Assembly: GCA_947561715.1 (NCBI GenBank)
Contig: OX387201.1
Location: forward strand, 2,436,001-2,500,000
Direction: 5' to 3'
Length of the DNA stretch: 64,000 nt
Origin: Ascidia mentula
Taxonomy: Eukaryota; Chordata; Ascidiacea; Phlebobranchia; Ascidiidae
The notes beneath the pieces are model-generated. The model searched no databases. It was not told where the DNA came from and saw only the letters and a program-made list of their open reading frames with translations. This document shows positions 36,701 to 49,732 of the stretch, in pieces (the first letter of the stretch is position 1; every line of letters starts with the position of its first letter). The translations under genes were made by a program, and so were the position numbers.

Positions 36701-39700
36701 AATTTTTTCTACCTGTTTGTATGAGAGATGTATTTGCTACTAAAGATAAAATCTCTATAGAGAAGTTTGATGCTCCAGCAGTTGTTCCCCAAGAAATAAA
36801 TACAAACGTACAGAAACTGGTAGCATCCAAACTTACAGTTCCCGGTCCTGGAAAAATGCTCAATGTTGAATTATTGTTTTACATTACACTTTATCATAAT
36901 GTTCACGTTTGGAAGGCACCAAACAATATTTCTTGCAATAGTAATATGTAAGCTACAAGTCTTACTTGTTGTGATACTTTTCTCGACAGGAGGTCCAGTA
37001 CCACCAGCGTTTCGCGCAGCCAGAGAAATGGTGTAAACCTGACCTGAAAGCAGCCCACTAACATTGTAACCTGTTGCATTCTGAGGAAGATTGATTTCCT
37101 AAAAAAAAGTAACACAGATGTTATTTTACACATTTTTCTCAAGAAAAGGTGAATATTAGGAAGTGCTTGTTAAAATAAAAAGAAATAATTCCATCTATAT
37201 GTTACTGTTGGTATATAAAATGTCGAAAAACACTGGTTAGGTGTAACTAAAGTTTGGATAAACACATTCACACTATTCCACTTTTTCCATGATTAAGAGA
37301 AGGCTATGCGTTAGTTTACCATATTTCCACCAGCCACCACTCTCTTCTTCCGTGCTGTAACCAAGGAAACTATAATAACATAAGAAGTTGCACCAATAGC
37401 TGACTTCCACTCCAAAATCACATAGTTGGAACCAATTTCCCTGATACCAAATCCACTCACATCACCAGGAGCTTAGGAAAAAGAGACACAGGAAAGGTGT
37501 TAGTAATGGTAACACATGTTATGCACAAAGTTGAATTTGTGGACAACCAAAAAATACACTATGTTAACAAGCAAATGATTTTTCCTTCGTCAATAATGCC
37601 AAACAAGCTAAAAATTTACAGTCTATCAAAGTAAAAAAGCATATTCTACCACAAAGGAAACATACTACCTGTTAGTTGGTACATTACGTCGCTGGTTAAA
37701 TTCCCACCATATACAGAAGCAACAATGGAGTAATTTGTGGAAGGTTCCAAACCACCTATGACTTCTAAATCACTGGTAACATTTTCCAAAACCTGACGGT
37801 CTCCAGTTGCAGTGTTAACAATAATTAACTACAAATAATTAATACATAAAAAAATACATTGCCAATGACCAAGAAATGTATCCAACCAACCGTGTGGAAA
37901 ACTCTTGGATCGCGAACCAAAAAGTTGACCGCAAACGAAGAAGAGTTAACAGAGTCAGGGGTGATATCAGGCTTCAAGATTCCTGAAGAAGAAATTTCAA
38001 ATACAAACAAACAAAAGGCATACAAGAGCATCAAACCAACCTGAGCAATTAATGCCATCACCAACATAATTTGGAAAGCAATAACAGTCATAGCTGCCAA
38101 CTGTGTTATTACACACAGCATTAGGGCTACAGTTATCTTGTCCTAAAAGACATTCATTAACATCTTGACACAATGTTCCATTTCCAGAGAATCCAGGATC
38201 ACATGTACAGCTAAAACTACCAGGTAAATTCGTACAATTTGCATTAGGGTCACATGTTGATGGAATGTTGCATTCATCAATATCTTGACAAAATGTTTCA
38301 TTTCCAGTATATCCAGGATCACATGTACAGTTAAAACTGCCCGGTAAATTAGTGCAATTTGCATTAGGGTCACATGTTGATGGAATGTTGCATTCATCAA
38401 TATCTTGACAAAATGTTTCATTTCCAGTATATCCAGGATTACATGTACAGTTAAAACTGCCCGGTAAATTCGTGCAATTTGCATTAGGGTCACATGTAGA
38501 TGAAGATAGACACTCATCAATATCTTGACAAAATGTTTCATTTCCAGTATATCCAGGATTACATGTACAGTTAAAACTGCCCGGTAAATTCCTGCAATTT
38601 GCATTAGGGTCACATGTTGATGGAATGTTGCATTCATCAATATCTTGACAAAATGTTTCATTTCCAGTATATCCAGGATTACATGTACAGTTAAAACTGC
38701 CTGGTAAATTCGTGCAATTTGCATTAGGGTCACATGTAGATGAAGATAGACATTCATCAATATCTTGACAAAATGTTTCATTTCCAGTATATCCAGGATT
38801 ACATGTACAGTTAAAACTGCCCGGTAAATTCCTGCAATTTGCATTAGGGTCACATGTAGATGAAGATAAACATTCATTAATATCTTGACAAAATGTTTCA
38901 TTTCCAGTATATCCAGGATTGCATGTACAGTTAAAACTGCCCGGTAAATTCGTGCAATTTGCATTAGGGTCACATGTTGATGGAATGTTGCATTCATCAA
39001 TATCTTGACAAAATGTTTCATTTCCAGTATATCCAGGATTACATGTACAGTTAAAACTGCCCGGTAAATTCGTGCAATTTGCATTAGGGTCACATGTAGA
39101 TGAAGATAGACATTCATCAATATCTTGACAAAATGTTCCATTTCTAGTATATCCAGGATTACATGTACAGTTAAAACTGCCCGGTAAATTCCTGCAATTT
39201 GCATTAGGGTCACATGTAGATGAAGATAGACATTCATTAATATCTTGACAAAATGTTTCATTTCCAGTATATCCAGGATTGCATGTACAGTTAAAACTGC
39301 CCGGTAAATTTGTGCAATTTGCATTAGGGTCACATGTAGATGAAGATAGACATTCATTAATATCTTGACAAAATGTTTCATTTCCAGTATATCCAGGATT
39401 ACATGTACAGTTAAAACTGCCCGGTAAATTCGTGCAATTTGCATTAGGGTCACATGTAGATGAATTTAGACATTCATCAATATCTTGACAAAATGTTTCA
39501 TTTCCAGTATATCCAGGATTGCATGTACAGTTAAAACTGCCGGGTAAATTCGTGCAATTTGCATTAGGGTCACATGTAGATGAAGATAGACATTCATTAA
39601 TATCTTGACAAAATGTTTCATTTCCAGTATATCCAGGATTACATGTACAGTTAAAACTGCCCACTAAATTCGAGCAGTTTGCATTAGGGTCACATGTAGA

Positions 39701-42700
39701 TGAATTTAGACATTCATCAATATCTTGACAAAGTGTTCCATTTCCAGTATATCCAGGATTGCATGTACAGTTAAAACTGCCTGGTAAATTCGTGCAATTT
39801 GCATTAGGGTCACATGTAGATGAATTTAGACATTCATCAATATCTTGACAAAATGTTCCATTTCTAGTATATCCAGGATTACATGTACAGTTAAAACTGC
39901 CCGGTAAATTCCTGCAATTTGCATTAGGGTCACATGTAGATGAAGATAGACATTCATTAATATCTTGACAAAATGTTTCATTTCCAGTATATCCAGGATT
40001 GCATGTACAGTTAAAACTGCCCGGTAAATTTGTGCAATTTGCATTAGGGTCACATGTAGATGAAGATAGACATTCATTAATATCTTGACAAAATGTTTCA
40101 TTTCCAGTATATCCAGGATTACATGTACAGTTAAAACTGCCCGGTAAATTCGTGCAATTTGCATTAGGGTCACATGTAGATGAATTTAGACATTCATCAA
40201 TATCTTGACAAAATGTTTCATTTCCAGTATATCCAGGATTGCATGTACAGTTAAAACTGCCGGGTAAATTCGTGCAATTTGCATTAGGGTCACATGTAGA
40301 TGAAGATAGACATTCATTAATATCTTGACAAAATGTTTCATTTCCAGTATATCCAGGATTACATGTACAGTTAAAACTGCCCACTAAATTCGAGCAGTTT
40401 GCATTAGGGTCACATGTAGATGAATTTAGACATTCATCATTATCTTGACAAAGTGTTCCATTTCCAGTATATCCAGGATTGCATGTACAGTTAAAACTGC
40501 CTGGTAAATTCGTGCAATTTGCATTAGGGTCACATGTAGATGAATTTAGACATTCATCAATATCTTGACAAAGTGTTCCATTTCCAGTATATCCAGGATT
40601 GCATGTACAGTTAAAACTGCCTGGTAAATTCGTGCAATTTGCATTAGGGTCACATGTAGATGAATTTAGACATTCATCAATATCTTGACAAAATGTTCCA
40701 TTTCTAGTATATCCAGGATTACATGTACAGTTAAAACTGCCCGGTAAATTCCTGCAATTTGCATTAGGGTCACATGTAGATGAAGATAGACATTCATCAA
40801 TATCTTGACAAAATGTTTCATTTCCAGTATATCCAGGATTGCATGTACAGTTAAAACTGCCCGGTAAATTCGTGCAATTTGCATTAGGGTCACATGTAGA
40901 TGAAGATAGACATTCATTAATATCTTGACAAAATGTTTCATTTCCAGTATATCCAGGATTGCATGTACAGCTAAAACTGCCCACCAAATTCGAGCAATTT
41001 GCATTAGGGTCACATGTAGATGAAGATAGACATTCATTAATATCTTCACAAAATGTTTCATTACCAGTATATCCAGGATTGCATGTACAGTTAAAACTGC
41101 CCACTAAATTCGTGCAATTTGCATTAGAGTCACATGTAGATGAAGATAGACATTCATTAATATCTTGACAAAATGTTTCATTTCCAGTATATCCAGGATT
41201 ACATGTACAGTTAAAACTGCCCACTAAATTCGTGCAATTTGAATTAGGGTCACATGTAGATGAAGATAGACATTCATTAATATCTTGACAAAATGTTTCA
41301 TTTCCAGTATATCCAGGATTACATGTACAGTTAAAACTGCCCACTAAATTCGTGCAATTTGAATTAGGGTCACATGTTGATGAATTTAGACATTCATTAA
41401 TATCTTGACAAAATGTTTCATTTCCAGTATATCCAGGATTACATGTACAGTTAAAACTGCCCACTAAATTCGAGCAGTTTGCATTAGGGTCACATGTTGA
41501 TGAATTTAGACAATCATCAATATCTTGACAAAGTGTTCCATTTCCAGTATATCCAGGATTGCATGTACAGTTAAAACTGCCCACTAAATTCGTGCAATTT
41601 GAATTAGGGTCACATGTAAATGAAGATAGACATTCATTAATATCTTGACAAAATGTTTCATTTCCAGTATATCCAGGATTACATGTACAGTTAAAACTGC
41701 CCACTAAATTCGAGCAGTTTGCATTAGGGTCACATGTTGATGAATTTAGACATTCATCAATATCTTGACAAAGTGTTCCATTTCCAGTATATCCAGGATT
41801 GCATGTACAGTTAAAACTGCCTGGTAAATTCGTGCAATTTGCATTAGGGTCACATGTAGATGAATTTAGACATTCATCAATATCTTGACAAAATGTTCCA
41901 TTTCCAGTATATCCAGGATTGCAAGTACAGTTGAAACTGCCCACTAAATTCGTGCAATTTGCATTAGGGTCACATGTAGATGAAGATAGACATTCATTAA
42001 TATCTTGACAAAATGTTTCATTTCCAGTATATCCAGGATTGCATGTACAGTTAAAACTGCCAGGTAAATTGATACAAGTTGCATTGGAGTCACATGTAGA
42101 TGGAATGTTGCATTCATTATTATCTTGACAAGATGTTCCATTTCCAGTATATCCAGGATTACATGTACAATTAAAACTGCCAGGTAAATTGGTACAAGTT
42201 GCATTGGAGTCACATGTAGATGGAATGTTGCATTCATTATTATCTTGACAAGATGTTCCATTTCCAGTATATCCAGGATTACATGTACAGTTAAAACTGC
42301 CAGGTAAATTGGTACAAGTTGCATTAGAGTCACATGTGGATAGAATGTTGCATTCATTATTATCTTGACAAGATGTTCCATTTCCAGTATATCCAGGATT
42401 GCATGTACAGTTAAAACTGCCAGGTAAATTGGTACAAGTTGCATTAGAGTCACATGTAGATGGAATGTTGCATTCATTAATATCTTGACAAGATGTTCCA
42501 TTTCCAGTATATCCAGGGTCACATGTACAGTTAAAACTGCCTTCAGTATTTGTACAAGTTGCATTAGGGTGGCAATTATGAGTGTTTTCAGTGCATGGAT
42601 TTGTATCTGAAAAATAATGAAACCTTGCCCCCTCTGCACAAAGTTGACATTTTTTATTGGGGCATTTGTTTTTAGTTATAATTGTATCCTTTATCAGTTT

Positions 42701-45700
42701 ATTCACTTCTTGTATTTAGGAAAATGTCAATAAGATGTAAGTAAACCGTTTTATTTAGTGGTACGAACAAATCTGCCCTTTCTTGCTACATATCGAAAAT
42801 TACTATTTTCGTAGTTTAAATTCTATTTCAATAAGTACAGAAACTGACAGTTAAGCCATTTACATAAAATTAACATTTCTGTTTTTTTTATGATAAAATG
42901 TTGCACTGACGTTTGTTCATCAGTCACTGTTTGTGTGAAATTTTGGATTCTTGTATCGAGTTAAGTAAATATATTGAATTAACTATAGTGGTTTATGTTA
43001 AGCAAGTAGTAAATTGTAAAGCAACAGTATGAGAGTGCATGGGATGGGCAGTTAATTGTATTACAGTGAATGAAGGGGCCCAAGACTGTGGTCTGAAACA
43101 TTCCATAAACTGTCCGAGTTGATCCAGTAACTGATATTTCATATGTGTCTCCAGCTGTTAGATTTGGAAACACAACCTGGTGAAATAAGTTCATAAAAAC
43201 ACCTGCACAATTGTATAGTGAAATTATATTTTGCTGTATCATTCTGTATTTAGACACAGATTTCTTCCACATAAATGTGGTTACTAATTGTATTCAAGCA
43301 ATGTTTAATAAATAACACATTTTTTGAATAAAAATAAATTTGTGTAATGATAAACTTTAAAAGAACCAAGATAACCTGGTATAATTCAGAACTGTCGACT
43401 ACAACTTCATTTAAAGTTACAAGACTTCCATTGACAGTAATATCAAACTGAGCAGCACGTGCAAGAATGCTTGAGGTAAATGTTATGACAAGTTGGTTAT
43501 TAAAGGATGTCACATTGAGTTGTGATGGTAACAGTACTGGTGGACCTGAAAATATAGAAAGAATAAAAACTAACAGATTATTGCAAAGTAAATGAAATAT
43601 GTTTGTGTGGAACCAAACAAAACATCACTTAGTGATTTCAATAATACTATTCAAAGGGTAGTTGTATTACATTCAAATTTTGTCTCTCATGTCATGGAGT
43701 TGAGAAAACATTCCAAAAGCAACAATATTGTTTTGATTCGACAATACCTGCAGTAGTTAAAAATGTGTATTTGTGTTGGCTCGATGCTGAGTCATCTGCT
43801 GAATATCGTCTGTCATAGTTGTTGGACCGATTAAGACCACTGCATGCCTGGTACAAATAGTTTTGGCCAATTGCATATATTTCACCAGGGAGGAACGAAA
43901 CACTTAGATTTCCACCTGTAACTGTAAAAATCACAAAATAAGCAGAGTTTGAATGAAAAAGTTGAAAGAGACCTTACCATTTACATAAGTTTCAGTGACA
44001 GTCAGTTCTTTTAAGCCTTGAGCCACATCACTCTCATTAGGTCCAGCAGCAAGAATTATACCAGAAGCCACAATACCAAATTTGTCATAGACTGTCAGTA
44101 CTTCAGAAGCTTGGCTGCCTTGGCAAGTGGAATTTAAAAATATAAGAATCATAGTACGCGATATATTTCCTGCAATGTATTCCCCATTTTGAGATCCTGC
44201 AAAAGTTAATGTACTTTAGTCAATACTAATGCATGATTGGACACTGTCCAAAGGTTTTACAGGTACATACAATATAGTCTATATATCTGCTCTGAAATTC
44301 ATTTTACAAATGTTTCGATCGCAACTACAAACATTGACATTGATTGTAGTTGGAATTGAAACGTTTGCGAAATGAATTTTAGAGCAGTAGTACAGGCATT
44401 TGTTGTAAAAAATGAATTTACCATAATTCTGCACAACTGAGTTTTTATAAAGTGATGCATTAGCAGCTTCTAAGTTGAGGGTGGAGATATTGGGTGAAAG
44501 GTTTTGATCGCTTAAGAAAATCTCGTGTTGACAAAGCGTAGTGTTAGTTAATGTCGGAAGAATTTTGATCCCAGCCACATTGCTCGACAATTTCCGATAT
44601 GCCTCAAGTAGGATAGATGAATTGCAGTTTCCAGGCAACAAATCAACTGCTCCAAATGCAGATATCATATCTGTAAATCATATTTTTAGATGTTGGAACT
44701 TTGTAGAGATCAAACTGTGTATTTTTGCTGGTGTTAGTACTAATATAAATTATTTACACCAGGGATCCCCATCCTTTTGCACTACAGACCTGTAATGTAG
44801 ATAAACATTATTTAATGGACTGGCCATCTAAGACATAGTTTTTACCAAATAATGTCATGCATAACAACAAGTTTTGGTGTGAAGATATTTTCTGATTTGT
44901 CCTTTCTGTACCTACTGGGTATAAATAAGTTATAGACTGGTACTGGTCTATATAATAATGTTTTTTTCGCCCATCTATTTATGAAAGTGAAAATACAAAG
45001 CTCTGGGCTGTCAAAATTTTAAATCAGAACATTCAAAAGTAACTCTGTATTGGTTAATTTCGCAATAAAATTAGTTACTATATACCTGTGGTTACAGACT
45101 TAACAGAACCATAGGGACTTTGAATAACAGTATAGGCATTTCCTGCAAGTTCAGATGCTCTTGCTTGTGCATTATAGTTTGAATTTGGAGACAGGCCCGT
45201 GACTCTGAATAAAAAACAAATAACAATACACAACCAACCATAATTTTTAAAATAATAAGGAGGTAAGTTCACTGACATCACAGACAAGTTCAATCAATGC
45301 TTTCACCCGAAAAAATGTATGTAAATTTTTTGTTGGCTCAACAAAGTTTAGGCATTCCAAATTTTTGTATCATATAATTTCATTCTAAATAAACAATCCG
45401 TACACACATGGACATTAAACATCAAACAAATAATAACATAGGCAACAATACTATGAAACTGACACAGACAAATTAATTTAATTGCACTAACAAAACTATT
45501 AACTTTACATACATCGTTACATAATAGGAACCAACAACATTATCTGGTACTGTAACAACTCTTGTATCATCATCATTGTTTGCATTCGTAACTTCCACTT
45601 CATAAGCAGTAACTCCTGGAATTTGCTCCAAAAATATTGTAATGAATGTAGGAGTTGTAATAAAAGACAAAATCTCCACTCCATTTGGGGCTAAAAATGA

Positions 45701-46830
45701 CAAATATTTAATGTCATGCTTAAAAATACGCTTATATTTTCACCTGTTCTTGCTGTAGTTTCAAAAACACTGGAAACAAAAGTACCATTGATTGCAGAGA
45801 CAGATACCTTGTAAAAAATGTTACTTCTTCTGCCTGTGACCTATGTGGCAATGATCAAAGAAAAATTGCATGTCCACACACCTTATGTATTTTTTCTATA
45901 CACCATTTTCTACATGTTACACAATAATGCAAAACATAACCAATATGCACGCTGAGCAAATCGTTTAATATCTCAAAAACAATTTTGAATGTGTCTGTCA
46001 CTGGTTAAACTTACAGGTAGATTTGTTGTGGTATTAGTTGATATTGTTACACTGTCACCAGGTGTGTGAAATGCAACCACGGACACATTATAGAATACAG
46101 CACCGAGAACTGGCGTGATGTCAAGGGTAAAGTTGTTTGTGTTCTGGTTGGAAACGTTCACTGACGATGGTGCTAGATCGAAAATTCGTAACTTTACATC
46201 AGAAAGCACACAATTAAATTCAGTTAATTAGTCACGTTACGTGGTTTGGACCAACGTATTGACAAATGTATTTCCCTTAATATCTGGAATACTTATATAA
46301 TGATTCCATATGCTTAATACAGTGTGTCTTCTGTAAAACACACTGGTATACGTGAGAATAAACCAATGTTTACATTCATAACGTTATCAAATTTAAAAAG
46401 TGACGTTTGGGAAACTCCCTATTTTCAACTTCGTAAAGCAATGTTACAGCTTTTTAAAATTTCTGCCCTTTCGCAATAAAACAACAAATCTGTACAATTT
46501 TTTAATCGCTTATGTTGGAGTTTTTCTGAATATCCAACATCGTTTAAAAACAATTTGTCGTCAAGCACACGTCGTATTTTGCTACGTTGGGCGATATTTT
46601 TAACCAAAATCTTTTCCCGCTTTAAATCCCAAAAGTTTCAATATTATTGGATTAAATTAAACAGACACAAATCGCCACAAAGTACTTTTACCCAGAGAAA
46701 TGTCGCCCGTTGTTGGTGTCGTCGCCAAATATAGTAAACCGCAAAAAACAGACAAACCTGGCAACTGGCTGAAGACGGTTGTCGAAGTGGTGACAATTAT
46801 GAATATTATGCAAATAAATCCACCGATCAT
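33358..46830 (-). CDS. Gene B: giant FN3/cbEGF single-pass membrane protein (21 coding exons)
   Basis: Predicted 2,841-residue paralogue of gene C with the same plan. Exons, 5' to 3': 46830-46758, 46172-46015, 45840-45744, 45690-45513, 45204-45086, 44670-44422, 44196-43978, 43921-43748, 43545-43376, 43176-43065, 42606-38041, 37982-37891, 37828-37669, 37471-37320, 37098-36966, 36847-36713, 36524-36417, 36223-35528, 34978-34292, 33728-33619, 33495-33358. Total is 8,526 nt, in frame throughout. It has a signal peptide (MIGGFICIIFIIVTT...), six FN3 domains, 38 cbEGFs in the giant exon, ten membrane-proximal cbEGFs (two more than gene C, from a 687-nt rather than 450-nt exon), one transmembrane span and a 45-residue tail. 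The 5' half is nearly identical to gene C and the 3' half to gene A, so it appears chimeric. Function is unknown beyond an inferred surface role. Confidence 0.86.
38041..42606 (-). repeat. Gene B giant exon: 38 tandem cbEGF repeats (120-bp units)
   Basis: The 4,566-nt exon, phase 1 at both ends, holds 36 central units of 40 residues between two 41-residue end units. The first five units (42606 to about 42005) are gene C-like (NIPSTCDSNATC). The rest follow a B-specific consensus, ECLSSSTCDPNANC or ECLNSSTCDPNANC with GNETFCQ or GNGTLCQ. The final unit (LLGQDNCSPNAVC) is closest to that of gene A. In most B units CDPNANC replaces CDSNATC, removing both the NAT sequon and the C2-x4-[ST]-C3 O-fucose consensus. 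Calcium-binding and hydroxylation signatures are kept. Confidence 0.95.
39121..40560 (-). repeat. Two near-identical 720-bp higher-order units in the gene B array
   Basis: The six-repeat block 39121-39840 is followed immediately by its copy 39841-40560. Read line against line, I find one difference (A at 39720, T at 40440, giving DIDEC versus DNDEC). Diagnostic variants such as TTTCTAGTAT (GYTRNG), CCTGCAATTT (CRNL) and CGAGCAGTTT recur in the same order. This is a very recent duplication of six cbEGFs. Confidence 0.92.
44760..44955. mobile_element. hAT-like MITE in gene B intron 5 (truncated copy)
   Basis: Orthologous to the element at 28915-29134. It starts CAGGGATCCCCATCC and shares the internal sequence (TTTTGCACTACAGACCTGTA), but the right terminal repeat is missing. 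The shared position shows insertion before the duplication. Confidence 0.5.
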
Positions 46831-49214
46831 TTTTTTGGCTGGTCAGAATTCAGCCATCTTCTCAAACGACTATTAGGATCGGCATCGCATCCTAGCTAAA
46901 TTTACATTTTTACCATAAGAAACATTAGGAAACAATGAAGTTTCGACTAAAACGGGGCGGCAAACTTTCAGTATTTTTTTTTCAAAATAAAACATGCGCC
47001 AACCCCAAAGATGTGGTTACAAGAACGATAAATACAGGAATGATTGAATTTACACGAAAATATAATAACCATAGCGATTCCGTATAATATTAGATTTCTC
47101 AAATAATGTAAACATTTGCTACAGTTTCTCACAACAATTTGTGACACACCAGCAGTCGTTAATTTCTTACTAGAACGGGGCTCTGTTCCTGTTTACTTTT
47201 ACTGGTTGTAATTCGTCCTAAAGAACACTAACGTATTGCTATACAGGAGACTGAGGAAATTCTACTTAGTTATGCGATTCCACTCTTTGCCTTTTGAAAT
47301 CATGTGAATTTTGCCTTGAAAAATACAAAGTCCGTTTCTAGTCTAAATGCCCCCTTTTTCATCCAATATTAGCAAATGTTTCCAACCTTTTCTTGCTGAT
47401 TGCTGGCAACCTTTGCCTTGAAAGGAATTGTGAAACAGCCCGAGTAACAACCGAAATTCTAAGCTAAATGCTACTCAGTGAACCATTACCCAACAAGTCT
47501 AGCTGTAGGCCTTCTTTATGTTAAGGTACTTACCCAGTCTGCAACCCCGCACCTTCGTTCGCACATAGTCACAAAAATAGTGCAAACTTTTTGCGTCCTG
47601 GAAAGTCCATACTTACGTTTACATAGATCGAAGCCATAATTACGTTACGTTTGTACTAAGTTTTGGATATTTAAACCCTTTTACTGCATGCTTATATGCC
47701 AATATTCGGGTTTTTTGAAGTGTGGCCTACCAATCAAAGCCAATTCATACGGGCTCGTTCGACACAGGGGACTAACGAATGTCAATAAAAGAGGGCCAAA
47801 AAAATCATTAACCCACCCAAAGAAATTTGATGTTAAGAAAATATTTAACTGTCCCAAAACGACAATTATAGTTGGGACAAGGCCGGCACTTTGTTATGGC
47901 AAAAATGTTCAGTCATTAATAAAGAACTATGACGTCAGGAGATTCGACGAAAAAAATCAGCACTACAAAAAACGCAATAATTTTTTTAAAGGTTGGGTGC
48001 TTTCAGCTCCCCCAAAAAAACGTGACCGGAGTTTTTCTGCGACCAGCAAACTTGTGGGTTGAGGCACAAAACCAGTAGACCGTTACGTTTACCAACTTGG
48101 TCGTGTGATGTGAACCTAGCCACAAAAAAACAAAGAACGCTGGTACAAAAAAAACCTAGGGCACTGCCGCAAATGTTGGGCGAAATACTGTGACGTCTAT
48201 GTAGCAGCACTAGAATTATCCACTTGCGGATTCCATTTCGTAGTTTTTACCGCAATTACGTAGAGAATAATCGCTTATATACTATACGTATTAATATATT
48301 TTACTTCTATTCTGAAAGTACTAGAATCGAATAAACTTAGTTCACATTTTAACGTGGGCGAAACCTTTGTTAAAATGTAAAAAGTCGTGAGGAACAAGAA
48401 ATGTAGCAACTAGTGAAAAGATTTTAGATTAATTTGTTTTTCAGTCATGCGTTGGCGACAAATGATTTGTATTCAAATGAGAATTAGCTCTAGGATCGAT
48501 GGATTCAAGGAGTGCTGAATTTTGATTTCTGGAATTGTCAACAATATTTTGCCCTTAATTAAAAAGCGTGCATTCAATCATCGACAGCCAAACGTACACC
48601 GGCAATAAGATCTATTGCCAAAAGAGATTAAACCATCATAATCCATGCAACAGATTGTTCCCTGAACTAACTTTTTAGAACTACTAGTTGACCTAAACGA
48701 AAAAGCAATTTGTATTATTTCAAGAAAAACTCCGACGATTATTGACGTCATCATACGACAATACGCAACAAACAAGAAGAGCGACACCTAGCGTTTTCAA
48801 CGGTATACGATCAACCTCCACTTGTAGACGCGCTTGGCCAATTATACGAGAAATCGATACATGGGCATCAGCTAAAGTCACACAATCAAGATCTACCGAC
48901 AAAAGCCGGGAAGCAGTAATACTGTTAAGTGATAGCAAGACAAAGGAGAGTTCAAACATCGTGTATAACATACAACATGTAAACTGCACAATGTACAAAC
49001 AAAACAATTGTTGGTGTAATGGCTTGTTTCGAACAAACAACTTACATAACCGTTCTATGGATTAACACTTGCACTTTTGTCACCACGGGCCATGCGTAAT
49101 GATCGTAAACAATTTGCACATTCTACAATCTTAGACTCGTTAGTTACACTTTTTGCATAGCGACACAAAGTACGCAGTTCAAGGCCACTGTTTTGTGTGA
49201 CTTTTAAGCCAGGG
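46831..49214. other. Spacer between gene A 3' end and gene B 5' end
   Basis: About 2.4 kb, the counterpart of 31105-33357. It holds the gene B promoter side and the gene A 3' UTR. No coding exon was recognised. The open frames in it (for example near 48742-49065) recur in the other spacer but contain no domain and look like chance frames. Confidence 0.6.
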
Positions 49215-49732
49215 TTAGGAGGTGGAGCTGTCATCGTTTTCATCCGAGACTGTTTTGTTTTCTGTCGTCGTTTCGCTGTTACTAACATCCAGTTTGTCGT
49301 ATAAATCTCTGCCGGTTTTGATGCTGGTGGGGCGTGCAGTGTCTTCGGCAGCCTACGGAACGAGATCGCGGTATTTAAAAAATCCAATCGCGTAATAATT
49401 CGAAGCTTAAAATTGGGTGAAACCTACAGTCGCATATCTTGCACAGTAAAAGTTAAAACTACTTTTTTAAATCGCTTTTAATTCTTGTAGCAAATCCTGT
49501 CAGCTCACAAAATCCAACGGACTTTGATTTGCTGTTTTGAGAAATTCACTAGAAGAAAGCGGGAAGGGCAAATAATTCTCTCAAACTCGGAGCGCGCCCA
49601 GCAAAAAAAAAAAACACTTTACCTCGTTCCGTCGTCTTCGTCGGTAAACAACATATCCGACTGCAGCAGCGACAAGCAACACCCCGAACAATACCATGAC
49701 AACGATGAAGGGTATGAGCCAGCTAGCTAACC
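49215..49732 (-). other. Gene A transmembrane and cytoplasmic-tail exons
   Basis: Exon 49732-49623 (110 nt, as in B and C) encodes the transmembrane span followed by RRRRRNE. Exon 49352-49215 encodes the 45-residue tail starting AAEDTARPTSIK and carrying RDLYDKLD; it differs from the gene B tail at a few residues (AAED/PAED, LDVSNSET/LDTSNSEA, ENKTVS/ENKPVS). The intron between them carries about 140 bp absent from gene B. Confidence 0.82.

Larger units (their letters stand above)
26806..38040. repeat. Tandem segmental duplication, copy 1 (gene C 5' half + spacer + gene B 3' half)
   Basis: This segment aligns collinearly with 42607-54100 across exons, introns and the intergenic spacer. Paired landmarks sit 15.7-16.0 kb apart: signal-peptide ATG 31104/46830, giant-exon start 26805/42606, transmembrane exon 33728/49732. 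Large parts of introns and spacer are almost line-for-line identical with scattered substitutions and small indels. Outer limits are given at the EGF arrays, where repeat homogenisation hides the true junctions. Confidence 0.85.

Noticed and set aside
22060-42639. Second minus-strand frame over the B and C arrays with a repeated LVKILMNATFHPHVTLMQL
   Set aside because: Same 120-bp periodicity artefact. The cbEGF frame is the one with spliced flanks, matching phases and conserved domain signatures.
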